64,000 nucleotides of DNA from a virus. Position 1 is the stretch's first letter, and every line of letters starts with the position of its first letter. Location: the IMG/VR virus record IMGVR_UViG_3300042987_003051, positions 19,075 to 83,074 of that record. One strand, 5' to 3'. Positions 39,896 to 50,550 of the stretch are shown here, one piece after another. Made by a program: the position numbers and the translations under genes. The notes under the pieces were generated by a model. That model was not told the DNA's origin. It did not search any database and worked only from the letters and a program-made list of their open reading frames with translations.

Positions 39896-40561
39896 ATGAC
39901 AAGTTCTAGTGATTTTGAGTTGATTCATGGTCAACTTCATGTAACAAATACGGCATCAAAGCCAGAACCATTAGGTAGAGGACCTGCGGCAATTCGTGGT
40001 GCTACTTATATGCAAGGGCCTACTCAAGTAGGTAATGATTCTGATTTTTCCAATGTAGATGCGACAATGATAATTGGAAAATTGAATAATGGCGATGTAA
40101 AAAGTTCTCCTCTATATTCTCTTTGGGTTAAATTATATTCAAGATTTCAAAATTTTGTTAGAATAGATACTTTATTAAAAGTAAAATTTATAGAAGCAAA
40201 AATAGTTAGAACAAAAATTCTTCAGGCATCTATTAAAAATTTTGTTATAGATCATCCAACAAAAGAGGGAAAAAAGTTAGTTCATACTTGTTTAGAAGGA
40301 CCAGAAAATGGAGTGTACATTAGAGGAACTTTGCGTAATAAAGATATTATAGAATTGCCAGAATATTGGACTAATTTAATTGACGAATCGACTATAACAG
40401 TTTCTATTACTCCTGTAGGATCCCATCAAGATATTATTGTGAAAGGAATATCGGATAATAAAGTGTATCTTCAAGCAAGACCGGGTATTCCTATAAATTG
40501 TTTTTATCACATTTTTGCAACAAGAAAAGATGTCCCAAAATTAATTACGGAGATTGATTGA
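39896..40561 (+). CDS. Virion protein with conserved C-terminal domain, copy A
   Basis: The 221-aa product ends in a domain with KKLVHTCLEGPENGVYIRGT, IIELPEYWTNLIDESTITVS and PINCFYHIFATRKD, also present in the next gene. It is a small beta domain I recall in tail or fibre proteins of T4-like phages, with no assigned activity. The N-terminal half differs. Confidence 0.6.
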   Translation: MTSSSDFELIHGQLHVTNTASKPEPLGRGPAAIRGATYMQGPTQVGNDSDFSNVDATMIIGKLNNGDVKSSPLYSLWVKLYSRFQNFVRIDTLLKVKFIEAKIVRTKILQASIKNFVIDHPTKEGKKLVHTCLEGPENGVYIRGTLRNKDIIELPEYWTNLIDESTITVSITPVGSHQDIIVKGISDNKVYLQARPGIPINCFYHIFATRKDVPKLITEID

Positions 40562-40563
40562 TA

Positions 40564-41274
40564 ATGTCATTTACATTTAAGAGTTATGGAACTTTTGCTG
40601 GACCTGGATCTCCTTTTTCATTTAGGGATGATGATGATTTTGATGTAAGTGGATACACTGATGAAACTTTTAATTTAGATGACGTATCTCTTTGTCTTGT
40701 TAATACTGTAAATGATTATGTTTACATGCACTTAGATGGAACAAGTACATCTAAGGTTACTTTGGAAAAAAACACTGGTCCAATTTCAATTTTTAATGTA
40801 AGATCTAATGTTTCTATTTTTAGTGGGGAAGTTTATTCAAATGCAGGTGGACATAGACTTTCTGCTAAGAAAAATTTTGATATACCGCACCCAAATAAAT
40901 CAGGATGGAGATTAAGACATACTTGTGTAGAGGGTCCTGAGAATGCTGTATATTTTAGAGGAAGATTGAAAGATAATAATGTAATTAATCTTCCTGAATA
41001 TTGGAGAGGTTTTGTTGATCCAGAAAGCATTACTGTAAATTTAACTCAAATCGGAAGTCCTCAAGATTTAATTGTTGAAAAAATTGAATGGGGTTCTAGA
41101 ATTATAATTCGTTCAGGATCTGGTTCCAATATAGATTGCTACTACATAGTGTATGGTAATCGTATGGATGGTGAAAGTTTAATTCCAGAATATGAAGGAG
41201 AAACTCCAGCAGATTATCCGGGGAATAATGATGAATATTCTATTGTTGGTTGGAATTATGATGTAAGGTACTAA
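40564..41274 (+). CDS. Virion protein with conserved C-terminal domain, copy B
   Basis: The 236-aa product (ATG 40564) shares the domain of the previous protein: RLRHTCVEGPENAVYFRGRL, NVINLPEYWRGFVDPESITV and NIDCYYIVYGNRMD. The two are tandem paralogues with different N-termini, and an acidic C-terminal end follows. The start overlaps the upstream stop by a few bases. Confidence 0.6.
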   Translation: MSFTFKSYGTFAGPGSPFSFRDDDDFDVSGYTDETFNLDDVSLCLVNTVNDYVYMHLDGTSTSKVTLEKNTGPISIFNVRSNVSIFSGEVYSNAGGHRLSAKKNFDIPHPNKSGWRLRHTCVEGPENAVYFRGRLKDNNVINLPEYWRGFVDPESITVNLTQIGSPQDLIVEKIEWGSRIIIRSGSGSNIDCYYIVYGNRMDGESLIPEYEGETPADYPGNNDEYSIVGWNYDVRY

Positions 41275-41289
41275 AATTAAAGGTAAAAA

Positions 41290-43830
41290 ATGACAACAAC
41301 ATTTTTATATGCTAAAAGATATTCTGTAGATAATACTCAAGAATATGTTGTTGGATTAGATACCAATGTAGATCCGCCAATAGAATATTCTATTCCTGAT
41401 GTAATTGAAGATTTAGAGGTTGATAATTTTAAAATTAACAAGGCTCTTTATGATGCATTTGCAACCACAGGTAAAGTCGGACAAGTACTTATCACAGATG
41501 CTACCAAAGTTTTTTGGAGTGATATTTCTGGAGTAGGAACTCCTTTACAAACAATTGGATTGTATGATGAAAATACATTTCAAGGACTAATTTCAAACTT
41601 AAATTTTTTTGATGGAACTGATCCTGATAATTTAGTAAAAGCAAACATAAATGGAATCAATACTGCTTTTGGTGATATTTTCATCTCTGATAGATGGTCA
41701 AAAGTAATATCTTCAGGTGTAACAAATATCTATAGAAACAGTAAAGTTGGAATTTTTAATGTAAATCCATCATATGATCTTGATGTTACTGGTACTTTAA
41801 GGGTAACTTCTTCAGTTGAATTTGACTCGACGTTAAATGTTGATGGTAACGTAACTTTTACTAATACTACATCATCTACAACAAAAGACACTGGAGCACT
41901 TGTAGTAGATGGTGGAGTTGGTATTGAAGAAAACTTGAATGTAGGTGGAGTTGCAAAAGTTCTTTCTACAACATCATCTACAACAAAAGATACTGGAGCA
42001 CTTGTAGTAGACGGTGGAGTTGGTATTGAAGAAAACTTAAATGTTGGAAATAACGCTAAAATAACAGGTACACTAGAATTAGATTCATCTTTAATTGATA
42101 TAAACAATAGCACGGCAACTGGAAAGTTTGATTATCGTCTTTCTTCTGTTGGAACCGGAGTATCTTGGAGACCTCCTGGTGTTCAGACGCAAAATGCCAT
42201 TTGGGTAACCATGGATGGAAATGATTCTAATAGTGGTTATTTGGAAGGAGATGCAAAAAGAACCATTGGAGCAGCGGCAGCAATTGCAGAACCAGGAGAT
42301 ACAATTTTTGTTCGTTCCGGAGTTTATTTTGAAAATAATCCAATTGGTTTAAGAACGGATGTTTCTGTTTCTGGACAAGACCTAAGACTTGTGACTATTA
42401 TTCCAACTAATCCAATCAAAGATGTTTTTCATGTAAGAAGAGGATGTCTGGTTGAAAATGTAAGTTTTGCTGGAAACAGTGTTTCTATCGCACATACTGG
42501 TGCCGGTGCAGTGGCATTTCCACCAACAACTGCGGATATAAATGCAGGAATATCTCATGCTGCAGTATCCGGATATTTAGATCCAGGCCCTGCAACAGAA
42601 GGCCCAACAGGAAGATGGAAGTCTCCTTATATAAGAAACTGCACTAATTTCATGACCAAAAGTATTGGTATGAAAATTAATGGTAATCATGCAACCGCAT
42701 CATCTATTGGTGCAGATTTAAAATCAATGGTTTGTGATTCATTCACTCAATATAATGAAAATGGTATTGGTGTTTCAATTACAAATAATGGATATGCTCA
42801 GTTAGTTTCTATTTTTACTATTAACTGTGATATTGGAATTTTCGTATCAAGTGGTGGATCTTGTGATCTTACAAACTCTAATTCTTCATTTGGGAATTAT
42901 GGTCTTTATGCCGTTGGATTAGGTGCAACAGAATTTACCGGAATTGTTGGAACTTATCCTCCAACAAGAACTCAACCAGGTGTTGATGCTGGATCAGATG
43001 TTGTGACTTTTGAGAATATGAAAGATGATTCTAATGGTGGTATTGGAACTGTTAGGAGACCTTATGATGGACAGGCACTATTCTTTAAAATTGATTTAAG
43101 TAAATATTCCGATACTGTAATCACGGGACTGTCAACCACAATTCTTCAGGAACCTATGGTTCAGATTGAATCCATCAAGATTACCAATGGAGGATCTGGA
43201 TATAGTGCGGTTACTCCACCAACAGTATTTGTTTATGATTTTAATGATAATTCTCAACAACCTAAAGGACCTCAGGGAATTATTGCAGAATTAAGTCCAA
43301 CAATCGACGAAGTTAGTGGAGTAATAACTGCAATTGATGTTGTAAATAGTGGAAGAAATTATTTACCAACTCAAGATTTAAGAGTTTTTATTGATGGTGG
43401 AGCGGCAACTGCAGAAGTTATTACGCAACCAATTTATTATACCGTTGATGTTGCTACACAACCCACATCAGTTACCGGAATTACTACCGTGACTTTTAAT
43501 GAATTTATTCCTTATGAATTATTTGGTGGTGAAGAAGTTTCACTTAAGAGAATTAGTCGTATTCTTACAAGTTCACATTCGTTCGAGTATATTGGTACCG
43601 GTGTAGATATAAATACTTCGACACCATTTAAGGGTGCCGTTCCCATTAAAGAAAATGAAATTGTTGCATTGGATGGGGCACAAATTCCATTTACAAGTAC
43701 AGATCAAAAAGGAAATTTTGATATTGGTGAGGGATTTCAGATTAATCAACCAACGGCGACAATTAGAGGAAGAGATTTTAGTAAGGCAATACAGGCAGAA
43801 GTTACACCACTCATACTTGCACTGAGATAA
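41290..43830 (+). CDS. Large virion protein with beta-helix region
   Basis: The 846-aa product has a head-like N-terminus, two near-identical repeats (TSSTTKDTGALVVDGGVGIE, residues about 195 and 230), and a long right-handed beta-helix-like segment (IWVTMDGNDSNSGYLEGDAK, TIFVRSGVYFENN, LVENVSFAGN). A YSAVTPPTVFVYD-type unit follows. It resembles baseplate or fibre proteins that bind the cell surface. The repeats are also repeated at DNA level. Confidence 0.6.
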   Translation: MTTTFLYAKRYSVDNTQEYVVGLDTNVDPPIEYSIPDVIEDLEVDNFKINKALYDAFATTGKVGQVLITDATKVFWSDISGVGTPLQTIGLYDENTFQGLISNLNFFDGTDPDNLVKANINGINTAFGDIFISDRWSKVISSGVTNIYRNSKVGIFNVNPSYDLDVTGTLRVTSSVEFDSTLNVDGNVTFTNTTSSTTKDTGALVVDGGVGIEENLNVGGVAKVLSTTSSTTKDTGALVVDGGVGIEENLNVGNNAKITGTLELDSSLIDINNSTATGKFDYRLSSVGTGVSWRPPGVQTQNAIWVTMDGNDSNSGYLEGDAKRTIGAAAAIAEPGDTIFVRSGVYFENNPIGLRTDVSVSGQDLRLVTIIPTNPIKDVFHVRRGCLVENVSFAGNSVSIAHTGAGAVAFPPTTADINAGISHAAVSGYLDPGPATEGPTGRWKSPYIRNCTNFMTKSIGMKINGNHATASSIGADLKSMVCDSFTQYNENGIGVSITNNGYAQLVSIFTINCDIGIFVSSGGSCDLTNSNSSFGNYGLYAVGLGATEFTGIVGTYPPTRTQPGVDAGSDVVTFENMKDDSNGGIGTVRRPYDGQALFFKIDLSKYSDTVITGLSTTILQEPMVQIESIKITNGGSGYSAVTPPTVFVYDFNDNSQQPKGPQGIIAELSPTIDEVSGVITAIDVVNSGRNYLPTQDLRVFIDGGAATAEVITQPIYYTVDVATQPTSVTGITTVTFNEFIPYELFGGEEVSLKRISRILTSSHSFEYIGTGVDINTSTPFKGAVPIKENEIVALDGAQIPFTSTDQKGNFDIGEGFQINQPTATIRGRDFSKAIQAEVTPLILALR

Positions 43831-43833
43831 GAT

Positions 43834-44502
43834 ATGGCAGTTGCACCACTTAATAAGTTTTTAACCATTGCAGTTCCGGTTGCTCCAGGAGAACAGACAG
43901 TTTATACGACACCTGTCGGAGTATCAGCAATTGTTCTTTATGCTCAGGTTGCAAATGTTGGAGTGAATACATACCCCACAATAACGTTTACTCATCGTAG
44001 AAAAAGTACATCTGCAAGAACCGCCGGAAATACAAGAAATATAAGAGTTATAAAACAGGCAGAAATTCCACCAAATGATTCTTTAATCATTATTGATGGT
44101 AGATTGGTTTTAGAAAGAACCGCAATAATTACGGACTCTATCGTAATTGAAGGAACTCAAACTGGAATTGTTACTGTCACAAACTGTGTTTATGATAACA
44201 CCACAGGAGTTACTACGGTTACAACATCCACTGCTCATAATTTTGTTACCGGTGATGAGGTTACCATGAGTGGATTGGCATTTACTTGCAGTGGATCATT
44301 TGGATTAACGACATCAATTTTCCCATCACCTCAACAATCTTTTACCGTTAATTCTATAATTGGAGATGTTGGAACGTCAAAAACTTTTGTGACTAATTCT
44401 GGAGTTGTTGTTGGAATTGCTCATACCTATGTCAGTGGTGGATTGGTTGCTCCACTTCAAATGGAATTTATCTGTAGTATTCTAGAAAATAGTACCACAT
44501 AA
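43834..44502 (+). CDS. Virion structural protein
   Basis: The 222-aa product (MAVAPLNKFLTIAVPVAPGE...) is mostly beta-rich, with IVTVTNCVYDNTTGVTTVTT and STAHNFVTGDEVTMSGLAFT, a motif that also occurs in the large fibre proteins downstream. It sits three bases before the giant fibre gene. Exact role unknown. Confidence 0.55.
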   Translation: MAVAPLNKFLTIAVPVAPGEQTVYTTPVGVSAIVLYAQVANVGVNTYPTITFTHRRKSTSARTAGNTRNIRVIKQAEIPPNDSLIIIDGRLVLERTAIITDSIVIEGTQTGIVTVTNCVYDNTTGVTTVTTSTAHNFVTGDEVTMSGLAFTCSGSFGLTTSIFPSPQQSFTVNSIIGDVGTSKTFVTNSGVVVGIAHTYVSGGLVAPLQMEFICSILENSTT

Positions 44503-44504
44503 TT

Positions 44505-47500
44505 ATGGCAAAGTATTTATCAGGACGTTCTAAAAGAACACCACAATCGGCACTATCCGATGAGAGGTATAGATATCTGTCAGTTGGTGATGCAGAACCT
44601 AATTTTGGAGACCCTATTTTTCCCGGTGATTTTCCTCCATTTGGACAACAATATCAAATTGTTTCTGTTGAAGGATATCCTGGAGAACGATATTGGGTTC
44701 CAATTGGTGGGGGAGTTATTCCAGGTTCAATTTCTGTTTTTGATGAGGGTAATCTTGTTGGTGGTTCAAATAGTACAACTGAGATAAATTTTGTTGGAGC
44801 GGCGATTACTGTAATTGGAATAAGTGGTCCTCCACCAGGGACTGGAGTGACTGTTACGGTATTTGCGCCCGGAAATAATTCTGAAATTTTATTTAATACT
44901 TTTAATGATTTTTCAACTTCACCAAAGTTAAAATTTGATAATTCTACCGGGTCATTAATTGCCGGAGATAGAATTATTGTTGGTGTCGGTGGAACAGTAA
45001 TTACAACAACCGGAGTTGGGTCTGTTGGAATTGGAACAATTAATCCAACCCAAGAACTACATCTTCATGGAGATTTTAGAATTACCGGAACAATTTATGA
45101 TTATTTAAATTCTCCTGGATCTCCAACACAACTAATTGCAAAAAATAATTTTGGAGGAATTACCTGGGTAGATCAAGGAACAGTTAGATCTGCTGCTGGT
45201 GGAACTGTTGGAAATGTTCAATATCATAATAGTGTTGGACTGGTTGATGGTGCATCAAATTTTGTTTTTGATGAATTTAATAATCGAATTGGTATCGGAA
45301 GTACGATTCCAACGGTTTTATTTGATGTACTTGGATATTCTAAGTTTACTGGACAAACACAAATTGATAATCTTAATGTAACTGGAATAGCAACTCTAAA
45401 AAATCTTGGTGTTTCTGGACTTACCACAACAAGAGATCTTCAGGTTTATGAATCTACACTACTAAACCGTTTAAAAGTTAGTGGAATTTCAACATTTGAT
45501 TCTCAGGTTATCATTAATAATTTAAATGTGACCGGAGTGGGTACATTTGACAATATAAAATTAGATACAAATACGGTTTCAACAAATGTTGGAAATTTAA
45601 TCATAGATTCGAGTGGTGGAACCACGCAAATTAATGACATTGTTTATATCAATGATTATACTCAATCAATAAATTCAAATACCGGAGCACTTGTAGTTGA
45701 GGGTGGAGTTGGTATTGGTAGTCAGTTAAATGTTGATGGTGCCGTAAAATTAGCAACTCTTGGAGGAATTACTACAACCGGTGGTGATCTTTATGTTGCC
45801 GGCAATTTATATGTAAATAATGATATTTTTTATGATGAACTTTTTGTAAGAAATGGATACTTTACAGGAATTGTATCAACCAAGGATCTTTTGGTTACCG
45901 GAGTTGCCACAATTGCAACATTAGGAGTTTCTGGATTAACCACAACCAGAACTTTAAGAGTAACCGGAATTAGTACTTTTGATGACTTTATTGATGCAAA
46001 TGGTGGAGCATATATTGATAATATTCAAATTGGAATAACAGATAACAATGAGATTGATACTAGTTCGGGAAATTTAACAATTGATTCTGCCGGTGGATTA
46101 ACCACAATTGATGATAGATTATTCGTCACTGGAATATCAACCTTTAATGCAAACACCGTTTTTAATGCTAATGTAACATTAGGAAATAATGTTGGCGGTG
46201 ATACTGTCAGTTTTGGTTCTTCAGTAAATACTAATATCATCCCTCAATCAACTGACACTTATGATTTAGGACAAAGTGATAGCCTTAGATGGAGAACAAT
46301 ATATGCCCAAACATTTAGTGGAAAATTTATAGGAAATGCAGATACGGCATCTCAAATTGCTACCGCAACAACCACGGGTATTTCGTCTTATTTTCTAACT
46401 TTTGTTGACAGTAATAATTCTCCGGCATCTTATGAAACATTATATACGGATTCTGGAATTACATATACTCCTAGTAATGATTTGCTGACAGTTGGTAAAC
46501 TTGTTGTAACTGGAATATCAACATTTGAGAATACTTCTACTTTTAATGGAATAACAACATTTACCAATAATGTATTCATAGGAAATTCTAATACTGATAA
46601 AGTTTCTTTTGCCGCAACCGTTGATAGTAATATTATTCCAAGTGGAATTAGAGATTTAGGTTCAATAACCAATAGGTGGGATAAATTTTATGTTAATGAG
46701 ATTGTTGGAACTGTAACTGGTACTATTTCAAGTGTAAGTATTACTAATGATTCTTCAACAAATGCAATCAGATTCATTAGTTTTGCATCTACGGTTAGTG
46801 GATCCAGTAGCATTTATGGCGATACTAATTTAACATTTAATCCTAGTAATGATACTGTTTCTATTGGTGGATCTCTTGGTATAGGTAATGCAAATCCAGG
46901 AACAAGATTAGATGTAACAGGCAATGTAAGACTTTCAGGATCCGTTCCAGAAATTGAACTTAATACTGGAGGGCCAAGATTCAGAGTTCCATCATCAAAT
47001 ACACTAACTGTTCATACTGGTGGAGGATTATCTTCAGGTACAAACGAAGTAATAAGAATTAATGCCACTGGGGTAGGCATAGAAACTTCAACGCCAAGAT
47101 ATAAACTTCATGTCATTGGCGATACTAACATAACTGGATTAACTTCACTTGGAGGTAATTTAGTACCAACAGGGAATGGAACTCAGGATATTGGACTTCC
47201 AGATAGAAAATGGAATAAATTCTATGTAAATGAACTTGTAGGAACCATAACAGGTACCATTTCAAGTGTAAGTATTACAAATGATACCAGTACTGCCGGA
47301 AATCCGATCAGATTCATTAGTTTTGCCTCTACTTTCAGTGGATCCAGTAGTGTTTATGGTGATAGTCTTTTAACATTTAATCCTACTTCTAATAGTTTAG
47401 GTATTGGAGTAGCAAATCCAACAGCACCATTGGATGTTGCTGGTAGGGTTTTCTTAAGAAGAAATGATACACTATTTGAAGGTGGTGAAATAGCTTTTGC

Positions 47501-50039
47501 GAGAGCCGTAGATGATGCCTTTACATATGCGATAGATGTATATGGAAATACTGCAGAAAACGCAAGATTGAGATTTATTGATGTTCAAAGTAATGCAGAA
47601 AGAGCAACTATTGATAGATCGGGAAATTTCATTGTAGGTTCTGGATCGTCAACAGGAACAGCATCACAACCACTTCAGGTAACTGGTGGTGCTTATGTTT
47701 CTGGCAACATTGGAATTGGTGTTTTAAATCCATCAGAAAAACTTCAGGTTGCCGGTAACGTGGCACCTGATCAAAATGGAACCAGAGACTTAGGAACTCC
47801 AAGTTTAAAATGGAACAAAATTTACACCAATGAACTTGTAGGAACCATAACAGGTACCATCTCAAGTGTAAGTATTACTAATGATTCTTCAACAAATGCA
47901 ATCAGATTTATTAATTTTGCATCTACGGTTAGTGGATCCAGTAGCATTTATGGTGACGATTTATTAGTATGGAATCCAAACACAAATAGTTTAGGAATAG
48001 GAACAACAAATCCATCAATACCATTTGGTAATGTTGGTGTTCATATTAACAATGCTGGATTGAATATTCAATCAGTAGCTCCAATTATATTCTTACAAGA
48101 AATTGATAATTCAAACAATTACTATAATTTAGTTGTTGATGGTGGTATTTTTGGTGTTAGATACAATAATAATTTCCCTGGACCATTACAAGTAAATTCA
48201 AGTTCAGTTTTAATAGGTTCTGCAACATCAACAGGAACAGCATCACAACCACTTCAAGTCACTGGTGGCGCTTATGTTTCTGATAATGTTGGAATTGGAG
48301 TCACAAATCCATCAGAAAAACTTCAGGTTGCCGGTAATGTGGCACCAGATCAAAATGGAACCAGAGACTTAGGAACATCTATTCTTAAATGGAACACAGT
48401 TTATGCCAATACATTTAATGGGCAATTTATAGGAAATGCCGATACTGCTTCTAAATTAGCAACACCAAGAATTATTGCTGCAACTGATGATATTTCTTGG
48501 TCGGTTTCTTTTGATGGATCCTCAAATGTATCTTCTGCGGCAACTTTATCAAACACCGGAGTAATCGCAGGAACTTATGGTTCTTCAACACAGGTTGGTG
48601 TGGTAACCGTAGATGCAAAGGGTAGAATTACTTCAGCATCTAATGTTTCAATTGCCTTCACTAATGCAACCGTAGCCAGAGCAGGATATGCGGACAGTGC
48701 AGGTATAGCAACTAATCTTAGAGGTGGTACTGCATATCAAATTCCATATCAATCTGCAGTAAACACAACTGCATTTATAGCAAATGGTACTGTTACTGGA
48801 CAATTACTTCAATATAATAGTTCGGCAGCACCATCTTGGGTAAACCCTTCTGGTTTAACTGTATCTAGAGCTGGATATGCAGACACTGCAGGTATAGCAA
48901 CTAATCTTAGAGGTGGTTCTCCTGGTTCAATTCCTTATCAATCTTCTTCCAATGTAACAACTTTTCTAAATGATCCTAATGTAAATGGAGCTATTTTAAC
49001 CTGGAATGATTCAAGTTCACAACCGTCTTGGACTTCTGCGACTAATTTCACTGCTGGATTTGCATCATATGCTACTAAAGCAGGATTAGCAACTGATGTA
49101 GAACTTAATGGATCAGGACAACTTCTTTATCAACCCGGAAATAACAATACCGAATTGTTATCATTCGGTTCTGCTGGACAAATACTTCAATCTAATGGTA
49201 CAGGAGCAGCTCCTAGTTGGGTTAATTTAAGTGGATTAACTGCTGGATTTGCATCATATGCTACTAAAGCAGGATTAGCAACTGATGTAGAACTTAATGG
49301 ATCAGGACAACTTCTTTATCAACCCGGAAATAACAATACCGAATTGTTATCATTCGGTTCTGCTGGACAAATACTTCGTTCTAATGGTACGGGAGCAGCT
49401 CCTAGTTGGATAACTTTAGGATCTTCTGTAGGTGCCGCAATTAGTGGACTTACAATTAGGGATGAGGGAACTATAACTCCTTCGGGTGGTGTGGGTGTTA
49501 TTACCACTATTAATTTTGTTGGTTCTGGGATTACGGTTGTTGGTAGTTCTTCTGGTATTGCTACTGTAACATTTCTTGGAGATCAAATACTAGAAGGCAC
49601 AATTAAATCTACTGACACTACAACACAAACCTCTTTATATCCAGTGATGGTGAGTACTGTTGGAGTTGCGACAACTGCTTGGACATCTTCAACAAAATTA
49701 TCTTTTAATGCAGTTACAGGACAAATTAATGCAGTTGATTTTAACTCTACATCAGATCAAACATTGAAAACCAATATTAAACCTATTTTATCTCCTCTTG
49801 AAAAGGTATCACAAATTAACGGAGTGACATTTAATTGGATTGAAGGTAATATACCTTCAATAGGAGTTATTGCTCAACAAGTCGAAAAGGTATTTCCAGA
49901 ACTTGTAACTACAACAAGTGAATATAAATCTGTTAGATATAATGGATTGATTGGATTATTAATAGAAGCAATTAAGGAACAGCAAATGCAAATAGAGGAC
50001 CTTAAATTGCAACTTGAAGACTTAAAATCTAACACTTGA
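44505..50039 (+). CDS. Giant tail fibre with S74 intramolecular chaperone
   Basis: The 1844-aa product is a repeat-built fibre (SVSITNDSSTNAIRFISFAS, GIGVTNPSEKLQVAGNVAPD and ATKAGLATDVELNGSGQLLY units). Its C-terminus is a peptidase S74 chaperone: the STSDQTLKTNIKPI start with the Ser/Lys dyad region, GVTFNWIEGNIPSIGVIAQQ, and a coiled-coil tail (IKEQQMQIEDLKLQLEDL). S74 domains trimerise the fibre and then cleave themselves off. It probably binds host LPS. A sigma70-like promoter overlaps its stop codon. Confidence 0.85.
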   Translation: MAKYLSGRSKRTPQSALSDERYRYLSVGDAEPNFGDPIFPGDFPPFGQQYQIVSVEGYPGERYWVPIGGGVIPGSISVFDEGNLVGGSNSTTEINFVGAAITVIGISGPPPGTGVTVTVFAPGNNSEILFNTFNDFSTSPKLKFDNSTGSLIAGDRIIVGVGGTVITTTGVGSVGIGTINPTQELHLHGDFRITGTIYDYLNSPGSPTQLIAKNNFGGITWVDQGTVRSAAGGTVGNVQYHNSVGLVDGASNFVFDEFNNRIGIGSTIPTVLFDVLGYSKFTGQTQIDNLNVTGIATLKNLGVSGLTTTRDLQVYESTLLNRLKVSGISTFDSQVIINNLNVTGVGTFDNIKLDTNTVSTNVGNLIIDSSGGTTQINDIVYINDYTQSINSNTGALVVEGGVGIGSQLNVDGAVKLATLGGITTTGGDLYVAGNLYVNNDIFYDELFVRNGYFTGIVSTKDLLVTGVATIATLGVSGLTTTRTLRVTGISTFDDFIDANGGAYIDNIQIGITDNNEIDTSSGNLTIDSAGGLTTIDDRLFVTGISTFNANTVFNANVTLGNNVGGDTVSFGSSVNTNIIPQSTDTYDLGQSDSLRWRTIYAQTFSGKFIGNADTASQIATATTTGISSYFLTFVDSNNSPASYETLYTDSGITYTPSNDLLTVGKLVVTGISTFENTSTFNGITTFTNNVFIGNSNTDKVSFAATVDSNIIPSGIRDLGSITNRWDKFYVNEIVGTVTGTISSVSITNDSSTNAIRFISFASTVSGSSSIYGDTNLTFNPSNDTVSIGGSLGIGNANPGTRLDVTGNVRLSGSVPEIELNTGGPRFRVPSSNTLTVHTGGGLSSGTNEVIRINATGVGIETSTPRYKLHVIGDTNITGLTSLGGNLVPTGNGTQDIGLPDRKWNKFYVNELVGTITGTISSVSITNDTSTAGNPIRFISFASTFSGSSSVYGDSLLTFNPTSNSLGIGVANPTAPLDVAGRVFLRRNDTLFEGGEIAFARAVDDAFTYAIDVYGNTAENARLRFIDVQSNAERATIDRSGNFIVGSGSSTGTASQPLQVTGGAYVSGNIGIGVLNPSEKLQVAGNVAPDQNGTRDLGTPSLKWNKIYTNELVGTITGTISSVSITNDSSTNAIRFINFASTVSGSSSIYGDDLLVWNPNTNSLGIGTTNPSIPFGNVGVHINNAGLNIQSVAPIIFLQEIDNSNNYYNLVVDGGIFGVRYNNNFPGPLQVNSSSVLIGSATSTGTASQPLQVTGGAYVSDNVGIGVTNPSEKLQVAGNVAPDQNGTRDLGTSILKWNTVYANTFNGQFIGNADTASKLATPRIIAATDDISWSVSFDGSSNVSSAATLSNTGVIAGTYGSSTQVGVVTVDAKGRITSASNVSIAFTNATVARAGYADSAGIATNLRGGTAYQIPYQSAVNTTAFIANGTVTGQLLQYNSSAAPSWVNPSGLTVSRAGYADTAGIATNLRGGSPGSIPYQSSSNVTTFLNDPNVNGAILTWNDSSSQPSWTSATNFTAGFASYATKAGLATDVELNGSGQLLYQPGNNNTELLSFGSAGQILQSNGTGAAPSWVNLSGLTAGFASYATKAGLATDVELNGSGQLLYQPGNNNTELLSFGSAGQILRSNGTGAAPSWITLGSSVGAAISGLTIRDEGTITPSGGVGVITTINFVGSGITVVGSSSGIATVTFLGDQILEGTIKSTDTTTQTSLYPVMVSTVGVATTAWTSSTKLSFNAVTGQINAVDFNSTSDQTLKTNIKPILSPLEKVSQINGVTFNWIEGNIPSIGVIAQQVEKVFPELVTTTSEYKSVRYNGLIGLLIEAIKEQQMQIEDLKLQLEDLKSNT
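49051..49409 (+). repeat. Near-identical 170-base duplication in the giant fibre gene
   Basis: Bases 49051-49220 and 49240-49409, offset by 189 bases (63 codons), differ at only a few positions. They encode the unit with ATKAGLATDVELNGSGQLLY. It is a recent in-frame duplication. Confidence 0.9.
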
Positions 50040-50064
50040 CAATCCCCTAAGAACCTGCTATGAT
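50036..50064 (+). promoter_or_regulatory. Sigma70-like promoter for the small-ORF/tRNA island
   Basis: TTGACA (50036-50041) overlaps the stop codon of the fibre gene and TATGAT (50059-50064) follows after 17 bases. It could transcribe two small genes and the tRNA genes. Confidence 0.8.
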
Positions 50065-50090
50065 ACTCAGGTAATCACGAAACGAACTGA

Positions 50091-50273
50091 ATGAAAGATG
50101 AGTACCTCACACGATGCGTCGTTGACCCACTGAAAAGAACGGTATATCTTTATTCTAGTGAGGGGTCAGAAAAAGAAGTGTCCTGTGAGACCGTTGATGA
50201 GTTTATGAACGTGCTAAACTTTGTTCGTGCTACATTGGATGAGGATACACTCTCATACACAAATCCACTTTAA
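50091..50273 (+). CDS. Small hypothetical protein
   Basis: The 60-aa product (MKDEYLTRCVVDPLKRTVYL...) ends VRATLDEDTLSYTNPL. A compact alpha/beta fold is plausible. It directly follows a good promoter. No function is recognised. Confidence 0.55.
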   Translation: MKDEYLTRCVVDPLKRTVYLYSSEGSEKEVSCETVDEFMNVLNFVRATLDEDTLSYTNPL

Positions 50274-50336
50274 AATCCATTTTTGGTCGAAAAAATTTCC
50301 GGTAAATTTTCTTACGCGATACTTTTTTAAAATTGT

Positions 50337-50543
50337 ATGAATTTATACAAAATTAACTATAAAAACCTTAAAGAGGAGATTGTAAAGACAACTCCTCAAA
50401 ACGTTCAGGAAGCAAATGAGGGTTTGTTTTATGCTAAAATGAATCTTCCTGAAGCAGCAAAACACTGTGGAATGTCACAAAAAGAAATGCGCTTGACATT
50501 CTTTGAGTACCTCAAGTATAATCCTATCACGTACAAAGCGTGA
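50337..50543 (+). CDS. Small protein with helix-turn-helix-like region
   Basis: The 68-aa product has AKMNLPEAAKHCGMSQKEMR near residue 33, which resembles a helix-turn-helix with A, G and hydrophobic spacing. It could bind DNA; confidence is limited by length. The tRNA-Leu gene begins eight bases after its stop. Confidence 0.55.
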   Translation: MNLYKINYKNLKEEIVKTTPQNVQEANEGLFYAKMNLPEAAKHCGMSQKEMRLTFFEYLKYNPITYKA

Positions 50544-50550
50544 TTTTTAT

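Noticed and set aside
44505-50039. Regular repeats resembling a CRISPR array
   Set aside because: The repeats are in-frame coding units of a fibre with spacing that follows protein motifs. There is no 23-50 base repeat with unique spacers and no cas gene in the window.
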